This document shows positions 31,888 through 39,902 of a DNA stretch of 64,000 nucleotides, piece by piece. Location of the stretch: contig CAKZPB010000085.1 in assembly GCA_937138395.1 (NCBI GenBank), positions 1 through 64,000 on the forward strand, read 5' to 3'. Positions within the stretch are counted from its first letter, which is position 1. Each line of letters opens with the position of its first letter. This stretch comes from an uncultured Pseudomonadota bacterium. GTDB lineage: Bacteria; Pseudomonadota; Gammaproteobacteria; Xanthomonadales; Wenzhouxiangellaceae. A program made the position numbers and the translations under genes. The notes beneath the pieces are model-generated. The model searched no databases. It worked only from the letters and a program-made list of their open reading frames with translations, and had not been told where the DNA came from.

Positions 31888-33840
31888 ATGGTCCGTTGGT
31901 TACCGGCAGTCTTGCTATCATTTGCCTCATCAGTCCTGGCTGTTCAGCCGGACTTCATTGCCACCCCCGAGGTTGTCAGAGGCGACAACTCCGATGGGGT
32001 GTTCAGCGGTCGCGTATTCCACGACCTGGACCGCAATGGACGACCTGGGCAAGATGAACCCGGTGTGGCCGGCGTGCTGGTCTCGAATGGCCGAGGCTGG
32101 ACACGCAGCGATGCCTCCGGACACTATGAAATCGCGGCCATTGCCAACCATGACTTGACCATTGTCCAGCCCACGGGCTGGCGTGTGCCGACCGACCGGC
32201 GCTGGGTGCCGCAGTTTGCCTATATCCATAAACCGGGCGGCACCGGATACCCGTTGCGCTACGGCGGCCTGCCGGATACCGGACCTGTGCCGGCCGCGGT
32301 TCACTTTCCGCTGATTCAGGACCAAGCTGCAGATCAGGATTTCACCTGTGCCGTGATCGGCGACAGCCAGACCTATTCGAATCAGCAGCTGAGCTGGTTG
32401 CGAGACGGCGTCATGACCGATCTACTGCGCGCCGGTCTGGAGCCTGAAGACTGCCTGCTGTACGTCGGCGATGTCTTGGGCGATGACCTTGGCCTGCTCG
32501 ACCGGCTGCTCAAGCTCGGCGCTACGGCCGGTGCGCCACAGTGGCTGGTGCACGGCAACCATGATTTCGATTTTGATGCACGGTCCGATCAGGACTCTGC
32601 CGACAGCTGGCGACGCTTGTATGGGCCAAATTACTATGCCTTCGAGCAGGGCCAGGTGCTGTTTATTGCTTTAGACAACGTGATCTATCCCTGCGGGGCA
32701 GTCGATCGAGATCGGGGCCGTGAATTCTGCGGTGATCCAGAACGACCGCGCTACAACGGCCGCATCAGCGACACGCAGCTCGAATGGCTGCAGGGACTGC
32801 TCGACCGCACCCCCGAGGACCGCTTGATCGTACTTGCACACCACATCCCGTTTGTTTCTTTTGTGGACGCCGGGCGCGCGCAACATCAGACCGATCGGCT
32901 TGATCGAATTCATGCCATGCTCGCTGGACGGCCGGCGCTGTCGCTGTCTGGACACACTCATACAATTGAAAACCATGCGCCAGGACAACAGTTCGAAGGC
33001 TGGGCTGAACACACCCAATCCGGGCCGTTGCCGTTCCGGCACATCATCGCCGGCGCTGCATCGGGCAGCTGGTTTCAAGGTGATTTCAACATCGACGGCA
33101 ATCCAATGGCGCTACAGCGCATGGGTGCACCCCCAGGCTATCTGAAGATCGACTTCGTCGGCACGGATTACAGCGAACGGTATATCGGTGCTCGCATCGA
33201 TCCCCAGCGCGGCCAGTGGATCGGTTTCAACACACCCGCCTTTCGCGAATGGTTTGAAACGCTGTCGCCCGTGCGTTCGCAGAGCCGCGAAGCGCGTGAT
33301 CCAGTCCCGCCGCTGTCGATCAATGATCTGCCCGATACCGGTATTCTGACCGCTGACGATTTACAGCGCGGTGTCTGGCTGACCGCAAACGTCTGGGCTG
33401 GTTCGGCAGAAACGCGGGTTCTGGCTCGATGGTCCGACGGCCGAGTGCAGGTGCTCGAACGCACTCAGCAAGGCACAGGAGAGGCGCCCTTGTCCGGCGC
33501 TCAATGGGCCGACCCATTCGCGGCCGAGCGACAACTATCAGTCAGCCGCTATGCGCTGCAAAGCCGCTCCGGTGATGAACGGGCGCAGGGATTCGAGCTG
33601 TTTCAGGGCAACCGCTATGGCCCCAGCCCACCCGGTCCGCAGGGTACGCTGGCCGAGCGCAACATGCATCTATGGCGAGTCAAATTACCTGAAGACCTCA
33701 CTTCAGGCGTTTATCGAATCCAGGTCACAAGCACTAATCGCCATGGCTACACCTATCTTGACGAAGTGCTGCTGGAAGTACTCGACCAGCGTCCATCGCC
33801 GTATTTTCGATCCGAGCTATGGACGGACGAACAGGACTGA
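31888..33840 (+). CDS. calcineurin-like phosphoesterase with N- and C-terminal beta domains
   Basis: A 650-residue exported protein; signal peptide about 1-18 (LPAVLLSFASSVLA). Residues 30-90 form a small beta domain (GVFSGRVFHDLDRNGRPGQD, ending VLVSNGRGWTRSD), like a SdrD/metallophos N-terminal domain. The central metallo-phosphoesterase core has AVIGDSQTY, YVGDVLGDDLGLLDRLLK, LVHGNHDFDFD and LSGHTHTIEN, the standard metal-ligand set. The C-terminal ~200 residues are another beta-rich domain. It probably hydrolyses phosphoesters in the periplasm or outside the cell. The substrate is unknown. The start follows an AGAAGG site. Confidence 0.85.
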   Translation: MVRWLPAVLLSFASSVLAVQPDFIATPEVVRGDNSDGVFSGRVFHDLDRNGRPGQDEPGVAGVLVSNGRGWTRSDASGHYEIAAIANHDLTIVQPTGWRVPTDRRWVPQFAYIHKPGGTGYPLRYGGLPDTGPVPAAVHFPLIQDQAADQDFTCAVIGDSQTYSNQQLSWLRDGVMTDLLRAGLEPEDCLLYVGDVLGDDLGLLDRLLKLGATAGAPQWLVHGNHDFDFDARSDQDSADSWRRLYGPNYYAFEQGQVLFIALDNVIYPCGAVDRDRGREFCGDPERPRYNGRISDTQLEWLQGLLDRTPEDRLIVLAHHIPFVSFVDAGRAQHQTDRLDRIHAMLAGRPALSLSGHTHTIENHAPGQQFEGWAEHTQSGPLPFRHIIAGAASGSWFQGDFNIDGNPMALQRMGAPPGYLKIDFVGTDYSERYIGARIDPQRGQWIGFNTPAFREWFETLSPVRSQSREARDPVPPLSINDLPDTGILTADDLQRGVWLTANVWAGSAETRVLARWSDGRVQVLERTQQGTGEAPLSGAQWADPFAAERQLSVSRYALQSRSGDERAQGFELFQGNRYGPSPPGPQGTLAERNMHLWRVKLPEDLTSGVYRIQVTSTNRHGYTYLDEVLLEVLDQRPSPYFRSELWTDEQD

Positions 33841-33896
33841 CGCCACGATTCTGTCTTCTGTATTGGTCCGGCTAATGGCCAGCTGATCCACTGCGC

Positions 33897-33917
33897 AAGT
33901 CATGACCCAAGTCATGA
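33897..33917. promoter_or_regulatory. tandem 9-bp repeats upstream of the DUF885-META gene
   Basis: AAGTCATGA occurs at 33897-33905 and again at 33909-33917, a 12-bp period, each holding the palindrome TCATGA. They lie about 45-65 bp upstream of a candidate -10 box CATAAT (33963-33968), a position suited to an activator or a second promoter element. Confidence 0.4.
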
Positions 33918-33997
33918 TTCAAGGGGCACTCCGCACACCGTTTTTCAGCGCTTAGCTGCAGGCATAATGAGGACTGGCTCAGGATGCAGATGCAGTC

Positions 33998-36151
33998 ATG
34001 ATGAATCATTCAGAGTGGCCTGGCTTTATGGCGGCAGCAATGCTTGCAGTTCAACTCGTGTTCGTCCCGAATTTGGCCGAAGCCGAGGGTCATCATGCGG
34101 CTGCGACGCTGGATCAGCTGATTCAGGACTTCGAGCGAAGCGAACTGGAGGCTGATCCGATCCGTGCAGGCCTGGCAGGCGATCTGGAGTCTTCGAGTCG
34201 CTGGCCGGATGCTTCGTTCGAAGCGGTCGCGCAGCGGCGCACGCTGGATCGTGACTTGTACAAGCGCCTGCAAAGCATCTCACCTGCCGAACTGCCCGAA
34301 AGCGAGCAGATCAATTATCTGGTGCTCGACCACCTGCTGAGCTCACGCATCACGCTGGCAGCATTCGATCGTGAGCGCATTCCGTTCACCAACGATTCCG
34401 GGTTCTTTGCAACCCCCTTTCAGGTTGCCCGGACCACGCGCATCATGAATCTTGATCAGGCTGAAGCCTGGCTACTGCGCATCGAACGCATCCCGGCCTG
34501 GCTCGATCAGCACATGGCCTGGCTTGAGCGTGGTATCGAGACCGATACCGTGCAGCCTGCATATGTTGTCAAGGCCGTGGTTGATCAGGTCATGCATATC
34601 AATGCAACGCCAAGCCAGAACAGCCCGCTCCTGGCCCCGTTCGAAGGGCTGCCAAAGGCGCTGGAAGCCGAGCACGGCGCAGCGCTCCGTGCACGTGCAG
34701 GCCGAGCCATCGAACAGCGGGTTGGGCCTGCCTTTGCCCGGCTTGAACGATTCTTTGTTGACACCTATCTGGCCGAGCCACGGAACAGCATCGGTATTGC
34801 TGACATCCCAAAAGGGCGGGCGCTGTATCGGGCGCTGGTGCGCTATCACACGACCCTGGATACCAGCCCGGAAGCCATCCATCAGCGCGGCCTGGATGAA
34901 GTCCAGCGGATCCGCGCCGAGATGGAGAAGATCATTGCAGAGACCGGGTTCGAAGGCAATTTCGCGGCATTCGTCGAACACTTGCGGACCGACTCGAAGT
35001 TCTACGCCCGGACCGGGCATGAGCTGTTGATGCACGCGGCCTGGATTGCCAAGCGCGCCGACGACGCGATGCCATCACTGTTCCGCAACCTAGCGCGTTT
35101 GCCGTATGGTGTAAGACCAGTGCCGCCTGAACTGGCCCCGACCTACACGACCGGGCGTTACTGGCCCGGCAATGCCGATCAAGGCATCGCCGGGGCGTTT
35201 ATGGTCAACACCTATGCACTGGATCAGCGCCCGCTGTATGCCTTACCCGCACTGACCCTGCATGAGGGCGTGCCCGGCCATCATCACCAGTTTGCGCTAT
35301 CGTCCGAAATGGACCACGTGCCGCGTTTTCGACGCAACCTGTACCTGACGGCCTTTAACGAAGGCTGGGGTCTGTATGCCGAACGACTGGGTCTGGATAT
35401 GAACATCTACACCACGCCCTACGAACATTTCGGGCGCTTGAGTTATGAAATGTGGCGTGCATGTCGACTGGTCGTGGATACCGGCATTCATTACTTTGGC
35501 TGGACACGTGAACAGGCCGAAGCCTGTCTGCTGGAGAATTCCGCGCTTGCGCCACGCAACGTGACGACCGAAGTTGCGCGCTATATATCCTGGCCCGGCC
35601 AGGCCCTGGCCTACAAGCCAGGTGAACTGCTGATTCGTGAGTTGCGCAGTCAGGCAGAGCAGACGCTCGGAACCGAATTTGACCTTCGCAGTTTTCACGA
35701 TGTGCTACTGTCCGACGGCGCAATTCCGCTGAACGCACTGGAGCAGAAGATGAAGGATTGGATCGCCGATCAGTCCAACCCGCCTGAAAGCACAGCCGCA
35801 AGCAGCATCGAGCTGGCTGGCACGTCCTGGCGATTGAGTATGCTGGCTGACCAGCCCACAGACGCTGCAGAAATCACCATGCACTTCGCCGCAGACGGCC
35901 GTGTCTCGGGGCGCTCGGCCTGCAACCGCTACTTTGGTCAATGGACTTTGGACGATCGGGATCAGCTCGAATTCAGTCACTTGGGCTCCAGCAAGATGGC
36001 TTGTGAACCGGCACTCATGGCACTCGAAGCGCAGTTCCATCAGACGGTCCGCTCCGTTGCAAAACTGAGCATCACAGCCGATGGCATGCTGCAGGCAGCG
36101 CAGCAGGGCCAAACCGTCTGGACCGCCCGGGGAATCGACCACCCTGATTAA
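33998..36151 (+). CDS. DUF885-type metallopeptidase fused to a C-terminal META domain
   Basis: A 717-residue exported protein; signal about residues 1-26 (MAAAMLAVQLVFVPNLAEA). Residues 30-590 are a DUF885 domain, a gluzincin-like zinc peptidase family: HEGVPGHH at H422-H429 binds metal and E455 in FNEGWGLYAERLGL is the expected extra ligand. Residues about 604-717 are a META/HslJ domain: ELAGTSWRLSML, GRVSGRSACNRYFGQWTL, MACEPALMALEAQFH. META domains occur in heat-shock HslJ and in lipoproteins, so this fused form is unusual to me. It could degrade peptides outside the cytoplasm. It converges on tatC. Confidence 0.88.
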   Translation: MMNHSEWPGFMAAAMLAVQLVFVPNLAEAEGHHAAATLDQLIQDFERSELEADPIRAGLAGDLESSSRWPDASFEAVAQRRTLDRDLYKRLQSISPAELPESEQINYLVLDHLLSSRITLAAFDRERIPFTNDSGFFATPFQVARTTRIMNLDQAEAWLLRIERIPAWLDQHMAWLERGIETDTVQPAYVVKAVVDQVMHINATPSQNSPLLAPFEGLPKALEAEHGAALRARAGRAIEQRVGPAFARLERFFVDTYLAEPRNSIGIADIPKGRALYRALVRYHTTLDTSPEAIHQRGLDEVQRIRAEMEKIIAETGFEGNFAAFVEHLRTDSKFYARTGHELLMHAAWIAKRADDAMPSLFRNLARLPYGVRPVPPELAPTYTTGRYWPGNADQGIAGAFMVNTYALDQRPLYALPALTLHEGVPGHHHQFALSSEMDHVPRFRRNLYLTAFNEGWGLYAERLGLDMNIYTTPYEHFGRLSYEMWRACRLVVDTGIHYFGWTREQAEACLLENSALAPRNVTTEVARYISWPGQALAYKPGELLIRELRSQAEQTLGTEFDLRSFHDVLLSDGAIPLNALEQKMKDWIADQSNPPESTAASSIELAGTSWRLSMLADQPTDAAEITMHFAADGRVSGRSACNRYFGQWTLDDRDQLEFSHLGSSKMACEPALMALEAQFHQTVRSVAKLSITADGMLQAAQQGQTVWTARGIDHPD

Positions 36152-36167
36152 AGCAGAGCAGTGCGGG

Positions 36168-36926
36168 TCAGGCCTCCTTTTCCAGCTCCTTGTGCGAGCG
36201 GTTGACCAGCAAACGGGAAAACACAATCCCGAGTTCGTACAGCAGCCAGACCGGCAGCGCCAGCAGGGTCTGGGAAATGACATCGGGTGGCGTAATCAGC
36301 ATGGCGATAAAAAACACGCCAACGACGACGTAGCCCCGGGCCTTGGCCAGCAGCTCCGGTGTAACCAACCCGATGGCCACCAGGGCAACGGTGATGACAG
36401 GCACTTCAAACGACAGGCCGAACGCCAGAAACAGAATCAGCACAAAATCCAGGTAGCGGTTGATGTCGGTCATCACGGCAACTCCTTCCGGCGCCATCTT
36501 GGCAATGAAGGTAAAAATGACCGGAAACACAACGAAGTAGGCAAACAGGCAGCCCAGGTAGAACAGCAGCGTGGCGGCCACCAACAGCGGCTTGGCAATC
36601 CGCTTTTCGTGTTTGTACAAGCCCGGCGCGATAAACGCCCAGGACTGATAAATCACGAATGGCATGGCCACCAAAATCGCCAGAATCAGGACCAGCTTGA
36701 ACGGCGCAAATACCGGCGAGGCCACGTCGATCGCGATCATGCTAGCGCCTTCGGGTAATGCCGCAATCAGGGGCTCGGATACGACGGCGTACAGCTGACG
36801 TGCAAAAGGCACCATCGCAATCATGCACACAACGACGGCCAGCACGGCTTTGATCAGGCGGCTTCTCAGCTCCAGCAGATGATCAATCAGCGATAGTTCC
36901 TGATCCGTGTCAGCGCTCGACGACAT
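36168..36926 (-). CDS. tatC: Tat protein translocase subunit TatC
   Basis: About 252 residues from the ATG at 36924-36926 (MSSSADTDQELSLIDHLLEL); an upstream in-frame extension is basic and unlike TatC, and it overlaps tatB in another frame. Six TM helices follow, with the typical LIDHLLELRSRLIKAV N-terminus, FIAPGLYKHEKRIAKPLL and a conserved Glu-containing FLAFGLSFEVPVI. TatC recognises twin-arginine signal peptides in the inner membrane. The start overlaps the tatB end by 17 bp. It is the last gene of tatABC. Confidence 0.93.
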   Translation of the reverse strand: MSSSADTDQELSLIDHLLELRSRLIKAVLAVVVCMIAMVPFARQLYAVVSEPLIAALPEGASMIAIDVASPVFAPFKLVLILAILVAMPFVIYQSWAFIAPGLYKHEKRIAKPLLVAATLLFYLGCLFAYFVVFPVIFTFIAKMAPEGVAVMTDINRYLDFVLILFLAFGLSFEVPVITVALVAIGLVTPELLAKARGYVVVGVFFIAMLITPPDVISQTLLALPVWLLYELGIVFSRLLVNRSHKELEKEA

Positions 36927-37233
36927 CGGAATTGGACTGCGAGGCAGACGTTGGATCTGAAGAAGGTATGGATTCTGTAGGTGAGGATTCAACCTCGGAT
37001 TCGGCCGAGGGCTTATCGCCCGCGTCCGCACTGGGAGATGCCTGCATGATCTTGCGGTTGTGGTCCAGATCCAGCTCGGCCTGCAGCTCCGACTGGATGC
37101 CCTGCCAGGCAGCACGCGCCTGACGTGACCATCTCCCTGCAGTGCGGGCGATCCCCGGCAGCCGCTGTGGGCCAACCACGATCAGTGCGATCACGGCCAG
37201 CAACAACATTTCGGTAAAGCCGATGCCGCTCAT
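36910..37233 (-). CDS. tatB: Tat protein translocase subunit TatB
   Basis: A 107-residue protein: one N-terminal TM helix, SGIGFTEMLLLAVIALIVVG, then the GPQRLPGIARTAGRW amphipathic helix of TatB and an acidic, Ser-rich tail (ESEVESSPTESIPSSD). TatB forms the receptor with TatC. The gene starts 7 bp after tatA and overlaps tatC, so they are cotranscribed. Length is short but within the family range. Confidence 0.92.
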   Translation of the reverse strand: MSGIGFTEMLLLAVIALIVVGPQRLPGIARTAGRWSRQARAAWQGIQSELQAELDLDHNRKIMQASPSADAGDKPSAESEVESSPTESIPSSDPTSASQSNSDVVER

Positions 37234-37240
37234 GGCAGAG

Positions 37241-37447
37241 TCAGGATGAAGCGTTATCGTCGTTCGATCGTTCGGACTTCAGCGGACTGTCTTCAGAAGC
37301 ATCCTTGTCGCTCTCACTGACACCTTTGCGGAAATCACGGATCGCAGACCCAAGATCGCCGCCGACGTTGCGCAGTTTTTTGGTTCCAAAAATCAGTAGA
37401 ACGATCAGCAGAACTATCAGGAGCTGCCAGGGTGAAATACCAGCCAT
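37241..37447 (-). CDS. tatA: Tat protein translocase subunit TatA
   Basis: A 68-residue protein with one TM helix ([15 protein letters not shown]) and the conserved [20 protein letters not shown] amphipathic helix, then a charged tail. TatA oligomers form the pore for folded proteins. It is the first gene of tatABC on the minus strand. The gene at 37483 upstream is on the same strand, 35 bp away, and may share a transcript. Confidence 0.94.
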   Translation of the reverse strand: MAGISPWQLLIVLLIVLLIFGTKKLRNVGGDLGSAIRDFRKGVSESDKDASEDSPLKSERSNDDNASS

Positions 37448-37482
37448 CGTCGGATCTCGTCAAAACCAGGTTGGAGTATAGC

Positions 37483-38436
37483 TCAGGCAGTTTTGATGCG
37501 TATTGACGCCCATCCAGCCAGCATCAACAGCAAAGACAGTAGCGTCAAGCCGATCGGGCCCAGCGCTGGCACAATCATCGGCGGCCGGCCGCGATTACAG
37601 CCGGCCGGTGGGCCGATTGCCAGTGATTCAAAGCCGACAATGTCAGCGTCGGCGACTTTTTCGGCGGTGCCGGTTACCGGGTCGATGCGCAGTATTTCAG
37701 AGGGCGTATTGATGTTTGCGCCGAACAGGCGGTCAGTCACTGCCCACAACGTGCCGGTTTCATCGAAGGCCAGGCCCGCATTGGCATAAGGGCTTGCCGC
37801 ATCACCCAGCGGGCCAATCATCTGCGCCTGACCGGTCTGAATATCAATTTCATACAGGTTGGGTGAATCCTCTCGATCATTACCATCCAGGCCCTGACCA
37901 AGTCCAATCACGCGATCACCCCATACGCTGATGGCGGTGATGGGTGCACCCAGATCACCCACCTGGCCGACCAACTCGAGGGCCGGCTGCTCCGTATTGA
38001 TGCGATATAGACTTTGCTTGCGATCTGAAACCATCAGCAATTCGCCTTCACAGGTGAAGGCAAGGCCGCTATCCAGCACTTCGCCAATCGGAACTTCAAG
38101 GTTATTGCGGCGATTGTTGACCGCGGCGGCCTGACCGGATTCTGTGGAAATGCGGACAAGGGTATTGTCGTTGTCCGAGGCACCGAACAGCGTGCCTTCG
38201 GGTGAAAATGCCAGACCCTCGATATCAATGAAGCCGGTCCAGCCGATATAGTCGGTGTCGCCCGTAGCCAGATCGATGCGATACAACGCGTTGACCTGTG
38301 TATCCACGGCCAGGTTGCCCCTGGAATTGACGCTGTAGGCATACGTCTGGGCCAATAGCGGCCCGCTCCCGGTTAAAAGCAGGAGCAGCAACAGGAGACC
38401 GTTTGTGCGTTTGGCCAGGTGCATGGAATTAGGCAT
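37483..38436 (-). CDS. secreted beta-propeller-like protein with C-terminal sorting signal
   Basis: About 317 residues from the ATG at 38436 (a GTG lies just before it). Signal peptide about 1-30, LLLLLLLLTGSGPLLAQ. The body repeats ALYRIDLATGDTDYIG, TLVRISTESGQAAAV, LYEIDIQTGQAQMIG and ILRIDPVTGTAEKV, a DUF4394/NHL-like propeller of at least four blades. The C-terminus PALGPIGLTLLSLLLMLAGW, then basic RIK, matches the tripartite sorting signals of the PEP/IPTL-CTERM class: short motif, TM helix, basic end. Such proteins are processed at the envelope and often form surface structures. The matching protease was not found here. Confidence 0.75.
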   Translation of the reverse strand: MPNSMHLAKRTNGLLLLLLLLTGSGPLLAQTYAYSVNSRGNLAVDTQVNALYRIDLATGDTDYIGWTGFIDIEGLAFSPEGTLFGASDNDNTLVRISTESGQAAAVNNRRNNLEVPIGEVLDSGLAFTCEGELLMVSDRKQSLYRINTEQPALELVGQVGDLGAPITAISVWGDRVIGLGQGLDGNDREDSPNLYEIDIQTGQAQMIGPLGDAASPYANAGLAFDETGTLWAVTDRLFGANINTPSEILRIDPVTGTAEKVADADIVGFESLAIGPPAGCNRGRPPMIVPALGPIGLTLLSLLLMLAGWASIRIKTA

Positions 38437-38650
38437 CACTTATCGTTAATTAGTCGACTATTCTTGTCGACTTGCCCCAAATAGTAGCAGATCTGGCATT
38501 GTGAACACAATCACGGCTGCGGCTTGCGACAATTAGGCTATTGATCCATTCAGTCGCTGAATCCTTTTCGACATTGCGCCTACAACCCATTGTCTTCAGC
38601 ACAGTACACTGCAATCTGCTTCCGACACCTTCATCGAGGGCCGACCTGGC

Positions 38651-39811
38651 ATGAGTAAAACCCGGATCCATCACGCAGCGGATGCTTCGCGAGTGCGCAG
38701 TCGTCAACAGGTTCGTGAACTGACCGCTCACCGCAAACCACCACGGGTTGGCATCATTCTGGCCAACCTGGGAACGCCCGATCGGCCCGATGCAGCTGCA
38801 CTGCGCAAATACCTGCGCGAATTTCTGTGGGATCGACGCGTGGTCGAGATTCCGCGCGCGCTGTGGTGGTTGATCCTGAACCTGATCATTGTGCCCTTCC
38901 GGTCGCCACAGTCTGCCAAAGCCTACCAACGGGTTTGGACCGAACGTGGCTCGCCGCTGCTTTTTCACACACAGGATCTGGCCATGGCGCTCCAGGACGA
39001 GCTGCAGCGCAATTGGCCGCAAGTTTCGGTCTATCCTGCCATGCGCTATGGCCAGCTCAGCATCGCCGAAGCCCTGGAAGATGCCCGGCGCGATAATGTG
39101 CAGCGGCTGCTGGTGCTGCCAATGTATCCCCAGTATTCCGCGACGACTTCAGCCAGCGTGTTCGATGGCCTTGCCGACGCACTGAAAAAGACCCGATGGG
39201 TACCCGAACTGCGATTTATCAGCCATTATCACCATGACGAGGGCTGGGTCGAAGCCGTCGCCGACCGGATCCGGGCGTTTCAGAGTGAACACGGTGAACC
39301 GGAAAAGCTGGTGTTTTCATTCCATGGCATCCCGAAAAATTACTTGCTGGACGGCGATCCCTACTACTGCCAATGTCAGGCTTCGGCGCGCAAGATCGCA
39401 GCCAAGCTGGGGCTGGAGCCCAGGCACTGGCAGATCAGTTTTCAGTCCCGCCTGGGCAAAGCGGAGTGGTTGAAGCCCTACACCGACAAGACCCTGCAGG
39501 AACTGGCTCGAATGGGCCTGCGACATGTGCAGGTCGTCTGCCCTGGATTTGCGGTGGACTGCCTGGAAACCATCGACGAGATCGGCTTCGAGAATCGCGA
39601 AGAATTCGAGGAAGCCGGTGGCGATAGACTGGAATACATCCCTGCGCTGAACGCGCATCCTGATCATGCACGCGTGCTGGCTGATCTTTGCTGGCGTCAC
39701 GGTCAGGGCTGGCCGGAGTTTTCTGGTCAACTGGCCGTCGGCAAAGAAGAACTCGAGCAGCGGATCAAGCGCGCTGACGTGGCAGCGAATCAGCTCGGTC
39801 TCGACACCTGA
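38651..39811 (+). CDS. hemH: ferrochelatase
   Basis: A 386-residue cytoplasmic or membrane-associated enzyme that inserts Fe(II) into protoporphyrin IX, the last step of heme synthesis. Motifs: IILANLGTPDRPDAAALRKY, VYPAMRYGQ, YPQYSATTSASVFDG, the metal-binding His in FSFHGIPKNYLLDGDPYYCQ, and CPGFAVDCLETIDEIGFENR. The N-terminal 25 residues are an added basic stretch. A GAGGG site precedes the ATG. The divergent gene at 37483 has a 214-bp gap with it. Length is usual for a gammaproteobacterial enzyme. Confidence 0.95.
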   Translation: MSKTRIHHAADASRVRSRQQVRELTAHRKPPRVGIILANLGTPDRPDAAALRKYLREFLWDRRVVEIPRALWWLILNLIIVPFRSPQSAKAYQRVWTERGSPLLFHTQDLAMALQDELQRNWPQVSVYPAMRYGQLSIAEALEDARRDNVQRLLVLPMYPQYSATTSASVFDGLADALKKTRWVPELRFISHYHHDEGWVEAVADRIRAFQSEHGEPEKLVFSFHGIPKNYLLDGDPYYCQCQASARKIAAKLGLEPRHWQISFQSRLGKAEWLKPYTDKTLQELARMGLRHVQVVCPGFAVDCLETIDEIGFENREEFEEAGGDRLEYIPALNAHPDHARVLADLCWRHGQGWPEFSGQLAVGKEELEQRIKRADVAANQLGLDT

Positions 39812-39902
39812 CCGACGTTTTCCAGTCTCCTCGATTGCCTGCGCAATTCAGTCCGGTGCGATACTTGATCAATGTAAGCAGAACCGGCAGGATTTTATTG
39901 CA

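Noticed and set aside
36927-37175. Upstream extension of tatC
   Set aside because: In-frame but in another frame of tatB, basic and unlike TatC; the conserved TatC start is at 36926.
38450-39022. Open frame antisense to hemH
   Set aside because: Lies inside the ferrochelatase gene on the other strand; no ribosome site and no family match.
39666-39902. Upstream extension of recQ
   Set aside because: It overlaps the end of hemH in another frame; RecQ homology starts at the ATG at 39903.
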